A stretch of DNA of 64,000 nt from Areca catechu (lineage: Eukaryota > Streptophyta > Magnoliopsida > Arecales > Arecaceae). The notes under the pieces are model-generated. The model saw only the letters and a list, made by a program, of their open reading frames with translations, made no database searches and was not told the origin of the DNA. Of this stretch, positions 1-10,931 are shown in pieces. The translations under genes were made by a program, and so were the position numbers. The stretch covers positions 8,735,731-8,799,730 of the forward strand of contig CM038039.1 in the NCBI GenBank assembly GCA_021397845.1, in the 5' to 3' direction. Numbering within the stretch: the first letter of the stretch is position 1; each line of letters begins with the position of its first letter.

Positions 1-3000
1 ACCCTTTGATTAGCCAATGAGAGATCCATCTCCAGCCTGCTGACTCTCCTCTCCAGCTCAGCTTTTTGAGCTTTTAGCTCCTCGGTTTCCCAAAGGCAAT
101 CTCTCAATAGCAATTCAGCAAAGATTACCTTCCTTCTCTTCTTCTGCAAGTCAGCCACTACGTCAGTTGCTTGCGCCTCCAGTGTCTTTAATTGCCTTTC
201 TAAGACACTCTTGGAGGCGACAGCTTTGCCCAATTCCTCTTCAGCAGCAGCTCGAAGTCCCTCGCAACATCTCTTTCGACTAGGGCCGAAGCCATCTAGC
301 TCCGAAGGTTTTCGCCGAAGTCGATAGACCCACAAACATTTTCCTCCAATAGGGAAATGTCGTGAGCAATCTGCCAAGGAAGAGTATGCACCAAGTCAGC
401 CCGACTGATATGGATAAGCAATATGATGTGCACATCAACGTTTACCTGTAATATCCTGGGAAGGACAGCGGAAAGAGGGTCTCCGGACTCTCGCCCCTTA
501 GTTCCCTTCCAATCATTGGGGACGACGGATGAAACTTTCACCTGTCCCAGGTCGGAGGGAGCAAATGTATTACACCCTTCGGGACTCCTCCCTTCTGTCT
601 GAACCTCGCTACGTCTGGCCTCATGTTTAGATGAACTTCTCAGGTGGTGTAGAGGAAGACAGAGGAAAAAGGTACGAAGAGCAATTTTATCTAAAAGCAT
701 ATGAAAGTTTAATCCCCGAGAGCCTCCCTTTCTTATAAAAGGATAGCCAGAGGCCCAAATTAAATACTCAGGTTTCAAGTGAGTCCCCGATCATGCCACG
801 TACCCCTGCCCTCATTAACAAGGGTCTCGATCTGTGCACGGGGGGACCACTGGAAGCTAAAAAGCTACAATCTATATGATTCTTGATACATGCAACCTTA
901 ATAATTCTGATTGCCATGATCCCACAATCTGCGCAATAACTGCCTCTCCAATGGTGGCCTGACAACTGGCAAAAACAAAATGTCATGCTATTGGCAAACC
1001 AAGAGTTATCCTCATAAATGGAATTCTTTAATTACAAGTCCCCAAAGTCGAGGAGATGAATTTCTAACCAGAAAAAGCCAAATTAATGGAGAAGTTGCAT
1101 TAATTCAGCTTACGACCAAGGTCGACGGTCCTGTTAAAGCTCAATCCGAAGACTCAACACTTAGAAAGTTTTTCATTGGACATTTCAGTTTGAAAACTAT
1201 CGATTGTCAGAAGGAAGGTCAACTTTCATTGATATTCAAGAGGATGCTAACAATATAGTCTTTCTTACAAAAGAAAAGGCAAAAATTACAAGGCATAGGG
1301 CCTGCCAGACTATGTCAAGCAGCTGTATGAGCTTCTAGGTCGGTGGAGGGAAGGATCTCCTCAGTCTGAATCGAGGCCAAGGCCTCTCCCACTTAGGCCT
1401 CCTTAGCTTGAGTCAAGACTGTCAAACTTGTCATGGCTGATTCCTCCACCACAACCGGGGCTTCCTTAGTCTGACCCAGTACTTCTTCAGTCTCAGCAGA
1501 GCTATGATCTCTACCACTTCTTTAATCTCATATGCTGGGATACTGGAGAAGTCGAGGTCAGGAAAATCTCACCAACCCTCATGAGTCCATCGTTGAAGCC
1601 AAGTTTATAGCTGAATAGGCTTGCTTCAATAACATCCTTCTTGTACTGCAAAGACTTTTTGAAGTCCTCAAATGCACTGGCTGCCCATTCCCTCAAGGCT
1701 TCGGACTCCTGCACTGCTGCTTCGACCTTTAGAATCGCTTCTTTGGCCTTCAGAGTTGCTTCTTCAGCCCTTCTGACCGTCCCGTCGGTCGTCTTGGCCA
1801 TATCTTCAACCTTCTTCTAGTTTTCCCTGGCAGAATGCTCCAATGAATGAATCTGCTTCTTCCTCTTCCTCAGCTTCGCCTCCTGTTCAGAGATCTTCAA
1901 TTGAGCCTTCTTCAGCTCGCCCTTCAGATCTTGAACTTCGCATTTTTAGGGATGAGCTTCTCCTCCATGGACAACCTTAATTCTTCGGCCACTTTCTTTT
2001 TGGCCTTGGCCATCCGAAGCTCCTCCTTCAAGCTGTGGAGGAAGTTGTCAATACCCTCCAAACCCTCTTCCAAAAAGGTGACATCATGAATCAACTGCAT
2101 CAACGGGACCAAAACATAAGGTTGATTATGATATGAACAATCAACTGAGAACAGGAGAGGCTGCAACTATCTTACCTGGAGCAGGGAGGAAAACACGGAG
2201 TCGGATACTCTGGCGAGATGCCTATTCTAGGAGATCGCAGGCTTGCTTCAATAACATCCTTCTTGTACTGCAAAGACTTTTTGAAGTCCTCAAATGCACT
2301 GGCTGCCATTCCCTCAAGGCTTGGACTCCTGCACTGCTGCTTCGACCTTTAGAATCGCTTCTTTGCCTTCAGAGTTGCTTCTTCAGCCCTTCTGACGTCC
2401 CGTCGGTCGTCTTGGCCATATCTTCAACCTTCTTCTAGTTTTCCCTGGCAGAAAGCTCCAATGAATGAATCTGCTTCTTCCTCTTCCTCAGCTTCGCCTC
2501 CTGTTCAGAGATCTTCAATTGAGCCTTCTTCAGCTCGCCCTTCAGATCTTGAACTTCAGCATTTTTAGGATGAGCTTCTCCTCCATGGACAACCTTAATT
2601 CTTCGGCCACTTTCTTTTGGCCTTGGCCATCCGAAGCTCCTCCTTCAAGCTGTGGAGGAAGTTGTCAATACCCTCCAAACCCTCTTCCAAAAAGGTGACA
2701 TCATGAATCAACTGCATCAACGGGACCAAAACATAAGGTTGATTATGATATGAACAATCAACTGAGAACAGGAGAGGCTGCAACTATCTTACCTGGAGCA
2801 GGGAGGAAAACACGGAGTCGGATACTCTGGCGAGATGCCTATTCTAGGAGATCGCCCAATCACGAGGAAGTAAGATACCCTTCAGCACCCGCCGGGCAAC
2901 GTCAGGGAGCACAAGACCTCTCGCATCAGAAAACTTCGAGAGGTTTATCTCACAATCCCTGTCCAGAGGGGTATTTCCTACAAACCCCTCTTTGACTTGA

Positions 3001-4125
3001 GGTGCCTTGCCCCTATCCATTGCAAGGTGCAAGGCGATAATATGTCAGTTACCAAGGTCGGACTCTCTGGAATTTGGACCAGAGAGTTAACCCTCAGCAA
3101 AGATTCGACCGGTGGGGGCCCTGTCGGGAGTTCCATTGGGGGACCTCTCTCTCTAGATGCCCCCTAGAGGACGTGGCACTTCTGCTAGACCCCTCCTCTT
3201 TTTTGGGCTTTTTCGGACCTCTGGTCCGAAGAAAAGGCCTGGACTGACTTCCTTTTGGTGGATTCTTGGAGCAGGCTCAGATCGGGCCTCATCTTGCCAC
3301 CTACAGACAAAAGCAGATATCAAAATCAGCCAAAATCGGAAAGCTACAAAATGGGAAAAAAGTCGAAGTCTTCTACTGTTTATACCTAACGTAGGGGACC
3401 CGCTGATCCGAGCAAAGTAAAGGTTCCTCTCTTCTAAAAGCTCTCAGATGGAGACGGCCTCTGAACCAGACAACAAAGTATAGTCAGGTTGGTCGGGCAC
3501 CAGAACTTTCTTGCTAGCATTAGCATCCAGACGAGGCTCTCTCCACTCACTATGAAATCCCACGATTGAGTAGAAGAGATGAAGATAAAGTTGGGCTTCC
3601 ACCCATGGATGGCGCTAGGCATGTCTTTCATTATTTTGTAGCTGAGACAAGGGCGATGACCCACGATCCGTAGCCATGGAAATCCCTCTTCAAGACGAAG
3701 AGGGAAGTGAACAAACTTGTGCTAGACCTTACATTGGCTATATAGCAATGAACTAGAAACCCGCAGATGTTCTGAATATTATTTAGAGTCAACTACGCAG
3801 GAACAATCTGATACAAATTAAAGATCCTAAGAAGAAAAGGATGTAATAGGAAGCGAAGACCGGCTTTTAAATGGTCTTTGTATACAACAATACACTGGAA
3901 AGAGGCCTATTACCCATTTTAAGCTTGAGAGCACCAGAAGGAAGTTTTCGGGAAGGCAATAGATTCCCGAAGGTGGGCTATCTTTTTAAGAGAAACAAAA
4001 CTGGAGATCAGCTCCGATCTAATCTTAATGGCGACATCCCTAACAGGACCTGAAGTACTCGAAGTCCTGGCCTCTCCCCCAGAGGAGACTCTGTCGGTGA
4101 CACGGATCTTTAAATACCTAACCAT
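1..4125 (-). pseudogene. Antisense gene of E1: PF04195-like (Transposase_28) domain plus coiled coils, broken
   Basis: Read on the minus strand from ATG at 4125, the first ~70 codons run into a 'SELISSFVS..KIAHLRE' segment. In pieces to ~3430 there follow 'ICGFLVHCYIANV' and 'SAIHGWKPNFIFISS', which I recognise as the pattern of Pfam PF04195 (putative gypsy-type transposon domain). Next come a K/E/A-rich coiled coil (2783-1511, duplicated in tandem), a linker, and another coiled coil open from about 262 to the window edge ('ELKAQKAELERRVSRLEMD'). Short stretches flanked by GT and AG (for example near 437-400) may be introns. Frameshifts and stops separate the pieces. The function of this protein is not known. 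Calling it antisense to the element rests on the PPT and TATA box of the 3' LTR, which both point along the plus strand. Confidence 0.65.
1617..2855. repeat. Tandem duplication of ~620 bp inside the antisense coiled-coil region
   Basis: Copy 1 is 1617-2238 and copy 2 is 2239-2855. Both begin with 'AGGCTTGCTTCAATAAC' and end with 'TATTCTAGGAGATCGC'. They are nearly identical, but copy 2 has several single-base deletions (617 versus 622 bp), which break the frame. The high similarity indicates a recent unequal-exchange or slippage event, unless it is an assembly artefact. Confidence 0.9.
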
Positions 4126-4736
4126 GCTGAAACAAGAAAGAGACGGAGAAGCAAGAAGACCCTACCTGTGGAAAAAATTAGGAATTAGAAGCAAGAAAGG
4201 CTGAACAGCAAGTAGAAGCAAATAGGAGTGGAGAAGCTTCTTCTACAAGTTCTCTTTTTTCCTTTATAAGGGGACAAGAGACACTTCAGCATGCCTCCTC
4301 GAGAGAAGAAGCATCCTTCCTTTCATTTGCCACATATGCAGGCACTAGATACGGCCGCGTGACTCCAAGCGACGTCAGGCTGATTCGACATGGGAAGAGC
4401 CAAGAGCCCTAATCCGCATGACTTCATCTAATGATGGAGAAGAGGTCCATACCTTTCCCAAGGGACAGGGTGAGGCCACGCCTCTACCTAGATCCCAATT
4501 AAAAGATCGACCAAATCATCGCAATAAAAGAAAAAGATACAACCCTTCGACCAGCTCTCACCTTTTCATGTTCCAATAAGAAGATGACACATGTCCTTAA
4601 CCTAATCTTCAAATCATATATCAGTTATGGCAGGCAACCGGATCGAAGATTTACCATCATTGGTTGCGCTCTTCCTGGCAAAAAAACAATCCATTAATAC
4701 TCTCACTCTTCAAGGCAAATCATTGCTTTGAAAACT

Positions 4737-4752
4737 GAGAGTGGGGGATAAC
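4737..4752 (+). promoter_or_regulatory. Polypurine tract of E1
   Basis: GAGAGTGGGGGATAAC lies directly before the 3' LTR. The matching site in E2 is AAGAGTATGGGGCAAC at 19646-19661. A polypurine tract primes plus-strand DNA synthesis in LTR elements, so its position fixes the element's orientation as plus. Confidence 0.7.
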
Positions 4753-5600
4753 TGTTATGATATGTCAATGCAACACAAACTAATTATCGATTCAACAGCT
4801 CACCATACTCCTTCTGAACCAGGCATCTAAACCGGAGCACCTGGAGGGAGTCACATGGGGCCAGTCTTCAGCCTAGCCGAAGGTGTTAGTCCTAAAGACT
4901 ACTACAACCAGCTCCCGACCAGTCTTTTGTACATCAGCCGAAGAAGGTCGGTCTGAAGAAGACTGATTTGAAGACAACATCGGCTTCATTTCACAACCCA
5001 CTCCGAAGGGAGGAACATCGATGCAAATGACAGAGGTGTCTTTAACTTGTTCTATGGGAGATAAGCCCGAAGATGTCTCGCCGATTCAATGTCAGCCCTC
5101 CCTAAAGAAGAGACTCGGAAGCGAATCTCCGATTAATCCCAAATCTTTGAACGTGGATACGGTTGTTATGATCAACCACGTGGCCACTACCTCCAATCGA
5201 ACCATATCGAGGTGGCCACGTGGCCACTAATTTCAGCTCCAACGACTCCAGACTGGCCAGAACCAATTGGCAACCACCTATGGTTATATGTGGGGTAAAG
5301 CCAATTAACCCCGTCCTAACCATAGACAGGTGAGCCTAACTACACTCTAGCACGACAACTATAAATACTGGTAAAAGAGGACACCCAAGGTATGCTACGC
5401 AAGCCTAAAAAAGAGAATACTTTCATTATCTTGCTCTTCAGAAACTCTCCATTCTATTGCTGGAATCTCCCTCTCTAACTTAGGCATTGGAGTGTTCCCC
5501 ACCAGAGAAAATCTGGTCAGGATCCTGTTTTGCAGGTATCCAGGGGAGCGAACCGGCAATCCAGCGGCTCCGCCCAGTCGACGAAAGTTCCACGTCAACA
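4753..5600 (+). repeat. 3' LTR of E1 (848 bp)
   Basis: It starts TGTTATGATATG and ends ACGTCAACA, giving the terminal inverted pair TGTT...AACA. A TATA box (TATAAATA, 5360-5367) lies about 240 bp from the right end in plus orientation. The U5-like end is shared with E2 (19662-20504). The left flank is the PPT and the right flank is AT-rich. Confidence 0.8.
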
Positions 5601-5929
5601 AATATATTATGATATATGTTATATTATAAAAAACATTTATATACTAAAATATAATAATATATATATAGTTATATATTATAATATAGTAAATTTGTTGATG
5701 CACATGCATCGGTTATAACAAATATAATATATATATATATTATATATACTTATATTACTTATGATATATATATATATATTATATATTATATTATATATAT
5801 TATTTATATATAGTATATTTGCTGTTAAAATAATAATATAGTATATTATATGTTTTATATAAGTAATAATATATATTATATTTTTATAGTATAGTATATT
5901 ATTTTAAAATGGGATGTTCTCGTCGATTG
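5601..5929. repeat. AT-rich, (TA)n-type low-complexity DNA
   Basis: Almost only A and T, with many short ATATAT palindromes. No gene is visible. The stretch abuts the E1 LTR end and may be the AT-rich target into which E1 inserted. Confidence 0.8.
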
Positions 5930-6545
5930 TACCGTACTAACAGGCTTCGCATGAAGTAGAGTCAAGCATCGCTATAGCAACCGGATCTATCGCATTGTGT
6001 GACTGGCAGAAATGCCTCCACGGCTCGACCAAGCTATTGCATGCAAGCAAGGTTACCACTGACGTGCCAAGTGGTAGCTACCATCTTGGTGACGTCCGTT
6101 AGCCTTGCTGCGTCGACGGATGTTGTATGCAGTTGAACATACACCTTCGTGGCGGCTGCACCTGTTGCATGCCAGATCGTCAGGAATACTTCGATGGTAC
6201 GACGGGCGGCTGCACGTATGCAAGACTGGATACCACCGACGTGCCAAGCGACAATTACTGTCTCGGTAGTCTCCGTCAGCCTTATCGCATTGATGGATAC
6301 CGTATGTAGTGGAGTTGCTAACAACCGAATCCGTTGTACGACATGATCAGGTCTTGGAGAGAATGGACATGCGGGCGCCCGGGATCGCACCAACACTGTT
6401 GCTCTTGCGCTACGTTGTTTCCGACCAACACTATTGCTCTTGTGCTACGTTGTTTCCCGACCCGTCATTCAATAGACATTCCATTCCATCATGCTGCTCC
6501 GATGGCACTCGACACATCACCGCCACCACCATGATCGGTACGCGC
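5930..6545. repeat. GC-rich island: ~177-bp repeat (about two units) and a 35-bp tandem pair
   Basis: Similar blocks recur about 177 bp apart: 'TACCACTGACGTGCCAAG' at 6054 and 'TACCACCGACGTGCCAAG' at 6231, with the flanking sequence also alike and part of an earlier unit before 6040. At 6389-6423 and 6424-6459 a 35/36-bp unit (ACCAACACTGTTGCTCTTG...) is repeated directly. Reading frames on both strands are by-products of the repeat. I do not recognise the family. Confidence 0.65.
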
Positions 6546-6832
6546 ATATCAAAAAATATACTATATTATAATATATAATATATAATATATAATATATAAT
6601 TAAATATTATAATATATTTATTATATTTTAGAATATATAATATTTTATTATAATATAAAATATATTATAATATATTATTATAATATCATGTTATTATTTT
6701 TTATTTTTAAAAAACTTTTATTAATTTTAAAAAATTTTATTTTTGAAGAGGATTTTTAGTTTTTATTAAATTTTTAAATACGAAATCGTATGTAATTTTC
6801 AAAGTCGTTTTTTTTATAGAACAGTGTATTCA
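6546..6832. other. AT-rich spacer
   Basis: ATATAAT-type low-complexity sequence followed by T-rich DNA. I see no gene or structured element apart from AT palindromes. Confidence 0.7.
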
Positions 6833-7080
6833 TTAGACAAAGCGGGAATGAACATAGCCAAGATAGTCAGACAGAATAATATCCCTAAACTGTACAGGGG
6901 ATGTCCGCCACTCAGTCCATAGAACAGAAATGGAGTGACAGGCAACAGGAGACGATCCAGTTCGTAACTAAGTTAGTCTCCCTGAAAATATGATGAATTA
7001 TGATCGAAATGCATTCATGTAAAAGGAGCCAATGTCTCGAATAATAGGATGAGTCTAAGAAAGTAGTAAGGACTGACGTT
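6833..7080 (-). pseudogene. LINE remnant: C-terminal RNase H-like domain
   Basis: On the minus strand the pieces 'HPIIRDI', 'FRETNLVTNWIVS' (another frame) and 'FRDIILSDYLGYVHSRF' followed by a stop at 6833-6835 appear in the order and spacing of the C-terminal RNase H (RVT_3-like) domain found in plant LINE polyproteins. At least one frameshift and several stops break it. The rest of the LINE is not recognisable upstream. The identification is by remembered family pattern and should be checked by a translated search. Confidence 0.55.
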
Positions 7081-7491
7081 CAAAGTCTCCTGTGACTACT
7101 TTCCGCATATCCAAAAATACTTAATTTAAAATTTTGTTTAGAATGGCATCGGTTTCATAAATATTAAATATTTTTTAAAAAAAATAAAAAACTCGAACCA
7201 GTCCATACTAATATTCGCCTCGGTAAGCGCATGTGAGTTGCCCCGAGCATCACGGCAACTAGCCTAGAGCTGGGAGGTGACTTCCAGGGGCTTTCCTTCT
7301 ACCTTTCCTTATCTTATTTTATTTGGGCGCCTAAAGGGATGTGGTCGTTGTACCGAAAATAAAAAAAAAATCTGACATAAGTTTTGGGAATTTTTTTTAA
7401 TGCTAAAAAACAAAAATTCAAAAATAGGTGTCAGGAAAATATTTACAAAAATAGATATTTTTGCCTAACGTGGACATGCGATGCCAAAAAT
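7081..7491. other. Intergenic, nothing recognised
   Basis: Mixed AT-rich sequence with a short GC-rich patch (about 7215-7300). No convincing frame, repeat or RNA gene seen. Confidence 0.5.
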
Positions 7492-7648
7492 ACCTGCCAC
7501 GTGGCAGGTGGGCTATCAGCTGGGTTAAAATCGTCTTTTGGAAAGGCGATTTAATGCCAGAAATTGTCTTTCCAAAAGATAATTTCAGGCTTTTCCAGTC
7601 ACCCATCCGTTCATGGCCAGAGAAATCATCTTTGGTAAAGACGATTTC
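7492..7648. repeat. Cluster of one perfect palindrome and three related short hairpins
   Basis: ACCTGCCACGTGGCAGGT at 7492-7509 is a perfect 18-bp palindrome with a CACGTG core. Three inverted repeats of one motif follow: 7528-7552, 7560-7586 and 7622-7648. Each has an AATCGTCTTT-like left arm and an AAAGACGATT-like right arm round a 2-4 base loop. The third has GAAATCATCTTT facing AAAGACGATTTC. Similar sequence in three adjacent hairpins implies repeated copying of one hairpin. Confidence 0.75.
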
Positions 7649-7666
7649 AAACCGGCCAATTTTCTA

Positions 7667-7932
7667 AATTCCCAAAATGCCCTTTAAAAAAAATTCAAAA
7701 ATAACTATGAATGGCATTTTCGTAATTGAATAAATGGCATTTTCGTAATTAAACCAAATATTATGAAGGGCATTTGGGAAATAATTGTCTCGCTTCAGAT
7801 CCGATTTTAAAATTTAATTTCCAAAATACCCTCCGTAATGTTTGGATTAATTACGAAAATGCTATTCATTTAATTATGAAAATGCCATTCATAGTGATTT
7901 TCAAATTTTTTTAAAAGGGCATTTTGAGAATT
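7667..7932. repeat. Foldback element with ~116-bp inverted arms
   Basis: Left arm 7667-7782 and right arm 7817-7932 are reverse complements with scattered mismatches (most positions pair by eye), separated by a 34-bp spacer. Each arm itself contains two copies of an 'ATGGCATTTTCGTAATTA'-like unit. It resembles a foldback or MITE-like element. No clear target duplication was found. Confidence 0.75.
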
Positions 7933-8035
7933 ATATAAAAATCCTAATAAATGCATTTGACTGCCATAAATGCTATTTTTTAATTAAATTTTAATCTAAT
8001 AAAATTTAAAAAAATATATAACAAAATTTAAAAGA

Positions 8036-8349
8036 AATTTTCTCTGAAGTTGATCCCAAGTTGAAACGGTCACGGTGTCTAGAAAATTCAACCAGTACTT
8101 GGCTCTATCTTTGAGAGAAAAAGGGAACAACTTAAGTCTAAGGGCATCATTGGAGAAATTTTGAATCTTGACAGTTGAACATATTTCCAAGAATTCCAAA
8201 TGTTTGCAGGGGTCTTCATTTACAAGTTCATAGAAAGATGGCAATATCTGAATTGTGCTGGACTTAATTTCATACTGGACAGCCTCTACTAGGGGTATTT
8301 GGATACAAGGTGAATAAGTAAATCTTAAAGGGATGAAGTACTCCTTCAA
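8036..8349 (-). pseudogene. gag N-terminal fragment (Retrotrans_gag, Athila-like)
   Basis: From ATG at 8349 the minus strand encodes 'VEAVQYEIKSSTIQILPSF', 'FLEICSTVKIQNFSND', 'LRLKLFPFSLKDRAKYWLN' and 'STWDQLQRKFL'. This is the start of the Retrotrans_gag (PF03732) core typical of Athila elements, whose product forms the cytoplasmic particle around element RNA. Homology to the copy at 30842 stops at about 8036, after which the frame is unrelated AT-rich DNA. The fragment is too short to be functional. Confidence 0.7.
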
Positions 8350-9320
8350 TTATCATGAAGGATCGATTCCTTGATTGGGGTTCATGGTATGTGATATGTT
8401 TGCTCTATAGGTTCTGTCTATTTCGGGATCTAGGGGTATGATTTCAGGTTCTAAAGACTGACGACCTAGCATACACCCTACAGTAATACTCTAAAGCAAG
8501 CAGCAGTTCAATGTTTTCTTTTTTAACAAGAAATTGGAAAAACAAGAGAAAGACGATCTAAAGGAAAGACTTCTAAGAGAATCCTAGGCTAGAGAAAAGA
8601 GCTATGTTATTTTTTTTTCTTTTCAAACAAGTAACACAAACAAAATCAAGTTTATCCTAGGGTTAACCTGGAACTAGACAATTTCTAACTGTTCCAAGGT
8701 TACCATTGAACACTCCAAGCCTAAGATCAATCAACTGACCCAGCCAGGTAAGTGTAAGGTTGGTGGGGATCCCCCCATTGCTTGCCTTAGACACCAATAA
8801 AAATTGGCCAGGTAAGCGAACGGAACCATTAAAGAATCACCTTCCTTCGGGCTCTTGTCCCTGAACCACTTGCCTTAGACATCGAGCAACCGAATGATCT
8901 GAACCCGATATAACTCTAGGGTTCCCTTGTACTATTTAGCTCAAATTTCAAGGGCTGGCATCTAGTTAATTTTAGAGTTAGGGTCTAGTTCAATGCACAT
9001 GCAGGGGAATGGTTTGTGGACCAAGGAAGGGTAATGGCATTCCCACCTTATCTTGTTAATGAGGTTAAATGCCCTTAAGTCAATTATAGAATGATGAATT
9101 TAGCAGCAAGCAAGATGTCCAAATCTTGAAATTATCACACAAAATTATACTAATTACTTTTTTTTTTAATTTGATGGTTAAGTTTCTAATTTCCTACCAA
9201 GTTATGCGGATGTCAGGGAAAGATTTTTAAGTCTGTTCAATCTACGTAAAAAAAATAATAACAAAGAATTTTTTAAAAAATCTTGATTTTTTTTGTTTCT
9301 TTTAAAATAATGTCAAAAGA

Positions 9321-9338
9321 TCCCCGGCAATGGTGCCA
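9321..9338 (-). promoter_or_regulatory. Primer-binding site, tRNA-Asp type
   Basis: The minus strand reads TGGCACCATTGCCGGGGA, close to the complement of the 3' end of plant tRNA-Asp with C-to-T changes. It lies 6 bp from the inner LTR end. Such primer sites are established for Athila-type elements, which supports the lineage call. Confidence 0.65.
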
Positions 9339-9344
9339 AAAATC

Positions 9345-10931
9345 TGATGCACGTCGCAATGTACTAATTTAGTACCTTAATTTCACTATTCTTAGGAAGC
9401 GCAGTGGGAGTAAGGGTCGAGTCCATAGGGACCTTTGAGTTATTTTAAAAGTAAAAATACGCAACAAAAATTGAACCAGAAAGGGAATTAACAAGTAATT
9501 GGCAATGAAGGTAATCTAGAGATGATCTTTCTTAGCAAGAGCACGGCCCGTACCCATAGATCATGGCCTGTCCCTTTTGGAAATAGATCGGTCGAAAGGA
9601 TAGTGAAAATAATCGAGATGTGATCTATCTTAGTAAGAGCATGACCTGTACCCGTAGATCACGGCCCGTCCCTTTTGCAAATAGATCAGTCAAGATTATA
9701 GTCATGTAGAGTAACTTACCTCTAAAGCCTTGCACTACTCATAAACCTACTTCAGAAAAGAAAAGGAAAGAACATGAGTTGACTGAAAGCTCTTTTCATT
9801 GCATAGAATAAAGAGTACATCAAATGAATGCTAAAGCTTAAACCCCCTTCTTCCTAATAGGCTTCCCGAGTGAGCTTCAGCATGTCCGAAGGTGGAGCAG
9901 TCCAGCGATGCGATAGGGAGTGGGGACTAAGAACCAGTGCCAGTGCAGTGGAAATGGGAACCAAGCTAGTGCAGTGGAAGTGGAACCCAGTTAGAGGTGG
10001 AATATATATGGAATAAAAGTGGAATAGAAGTGGGATAGGAGGGATAAGAGAGGAATAAGAGGAATAATGGAGGGATACAAAGTGGAGGAAGAAGCTCTCT
10101 GGACTCGATCTTTGGACTGATGCTCCCCCCTGACTCCTCCCCCCTTGACTCACTTTTATCAGCAGTGATCCAACAATAATCCGTTCTACCATTGCAACGA
10201 TAAGCCGAACTTCTCCACAAAACTCCAGTTTGTTCAAATGAATTTCAGTTCCCGTTGTTCCAACTGAGCTCACCGAATTCTGTTAAGCTCCAACGATCTC
10301 CAGCATGTTCCAACGATCCCAAAGGTCTCCAACTCCGAGCGTCCAACTGAACGAAGCTCCTGTGGCTCGGATGGTAGCTGAGAACTGGCAATTTGGGAGG
10401 TGAGTAGTGACGGCTTGCCTTGGAACAGAGAGCAGGGCACGGTAGCAGGAAGGACGATGACGGTGGCTCGAGCGTTAGAAGTTTTCTTCGGATGGTGATG
10501 GCAGTGAACGGAGAAGAGAGGTGGTGGCTGTTCATCGATTTGGGTGGCAACTGAGAACCAGTAATTTGGGAGGTGGATGATGGTGATTCCGGTCGTGGGA
10601 CCCTCCTCAGTGGCGGGGAGAAGGTGCCGGCATCCTCTCCGACCGGCGGCGAGTAGAGCAGGGAGTCCAGCGGCTTAGGAAACGTAGGACGACAGTGAAG
10701 AAGAAGAAGAAGAGGCCAACAGCTCTTTTGACCAATTTTTCGGCCAAGGACAGTTTCTTCGGTTGGCAAGGGGGTTGCCGGTGGCTTGGGCAGCGTTGGT
10801 GGAGCATCTCCGACGAGTTTGGGCTCAAACGGGGGTTTGCATCCATGGCTCTGTTCCGTAGATCAAAACCATGGCAGATCACAATCCACAAGGCGATCCG
10901 TAGACCGAGCGACCGGTCCATGGTGGACCGG
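9345..10931 (-). repeat. 5' LTR of copy A, truncated at the TATA-distal end
   Basis: In plus orientation it starts TGATGCACGTCG, equivalent to 25115 and 31837. It carries the family's direct repeat of ~98 bp (from 9523 and 9621). The family TATA box, read on the minus strand as TATAAAAG, is altered here (plus strand CTTTTATC at 10153-10160). The last ~228 bp of the LTR seen in other copies are missing because a chromovirus LTR begins at 10932. Confidence 0.75.

Larger units (their letters stand above)
1..5600 (+). mobile_element. E1: LTR retrotransposon, 3' part of internal region plus 3' LTR
   Basis: The right end is a clear 3' LTR (4753-5600, TG...CA) with a purine-rich tract immediately before it, so the element is read on the plus strand. 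Its left part lies outside the window, and no gag, reverse transcriptase or integrase is seen in the part present. What fills the internal region is a decayed gene on the opposite strand. A second element of the same family (17300-20504) has the same arrangement. This fits the known class of plant Ty3 elements with an additional antisense ORF between pol and the 3' LTR, but the lineage cannot be named without the missing pol. Confidence 0.75.
8036..10931 (-). mobile_element. Copy A of an Athila-like gag-protease family, 5' fragment
   Basis: In minus orientation it shows most of a 5' LTR (9345-10931), a tRNA-Asp-type primer site, a ~970-bp untranslated leader (8350-9320) and the first ~100 codons of gag. 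It stops abruptly at about 8036. The LTR is cut at ACCGG by the chromovirus that starts at 10932. The same order with the same junction occurs at 30518-33426. Confidence 0.75.

Noticed and set aside
6034..6396. 120-codon minus-strand frame
   Set aside because: Its internal similarity follows the ~177-bp DNA repeat. Frames are open on both strands and no domain is seen.
10927..10931. ACCGG as an insertion hot spot used twice
   Set aside because: Shared derived LTR changes between 10932 and 33427 and matching flanks on the left side fit duplication of one insertion better than two independent hits.
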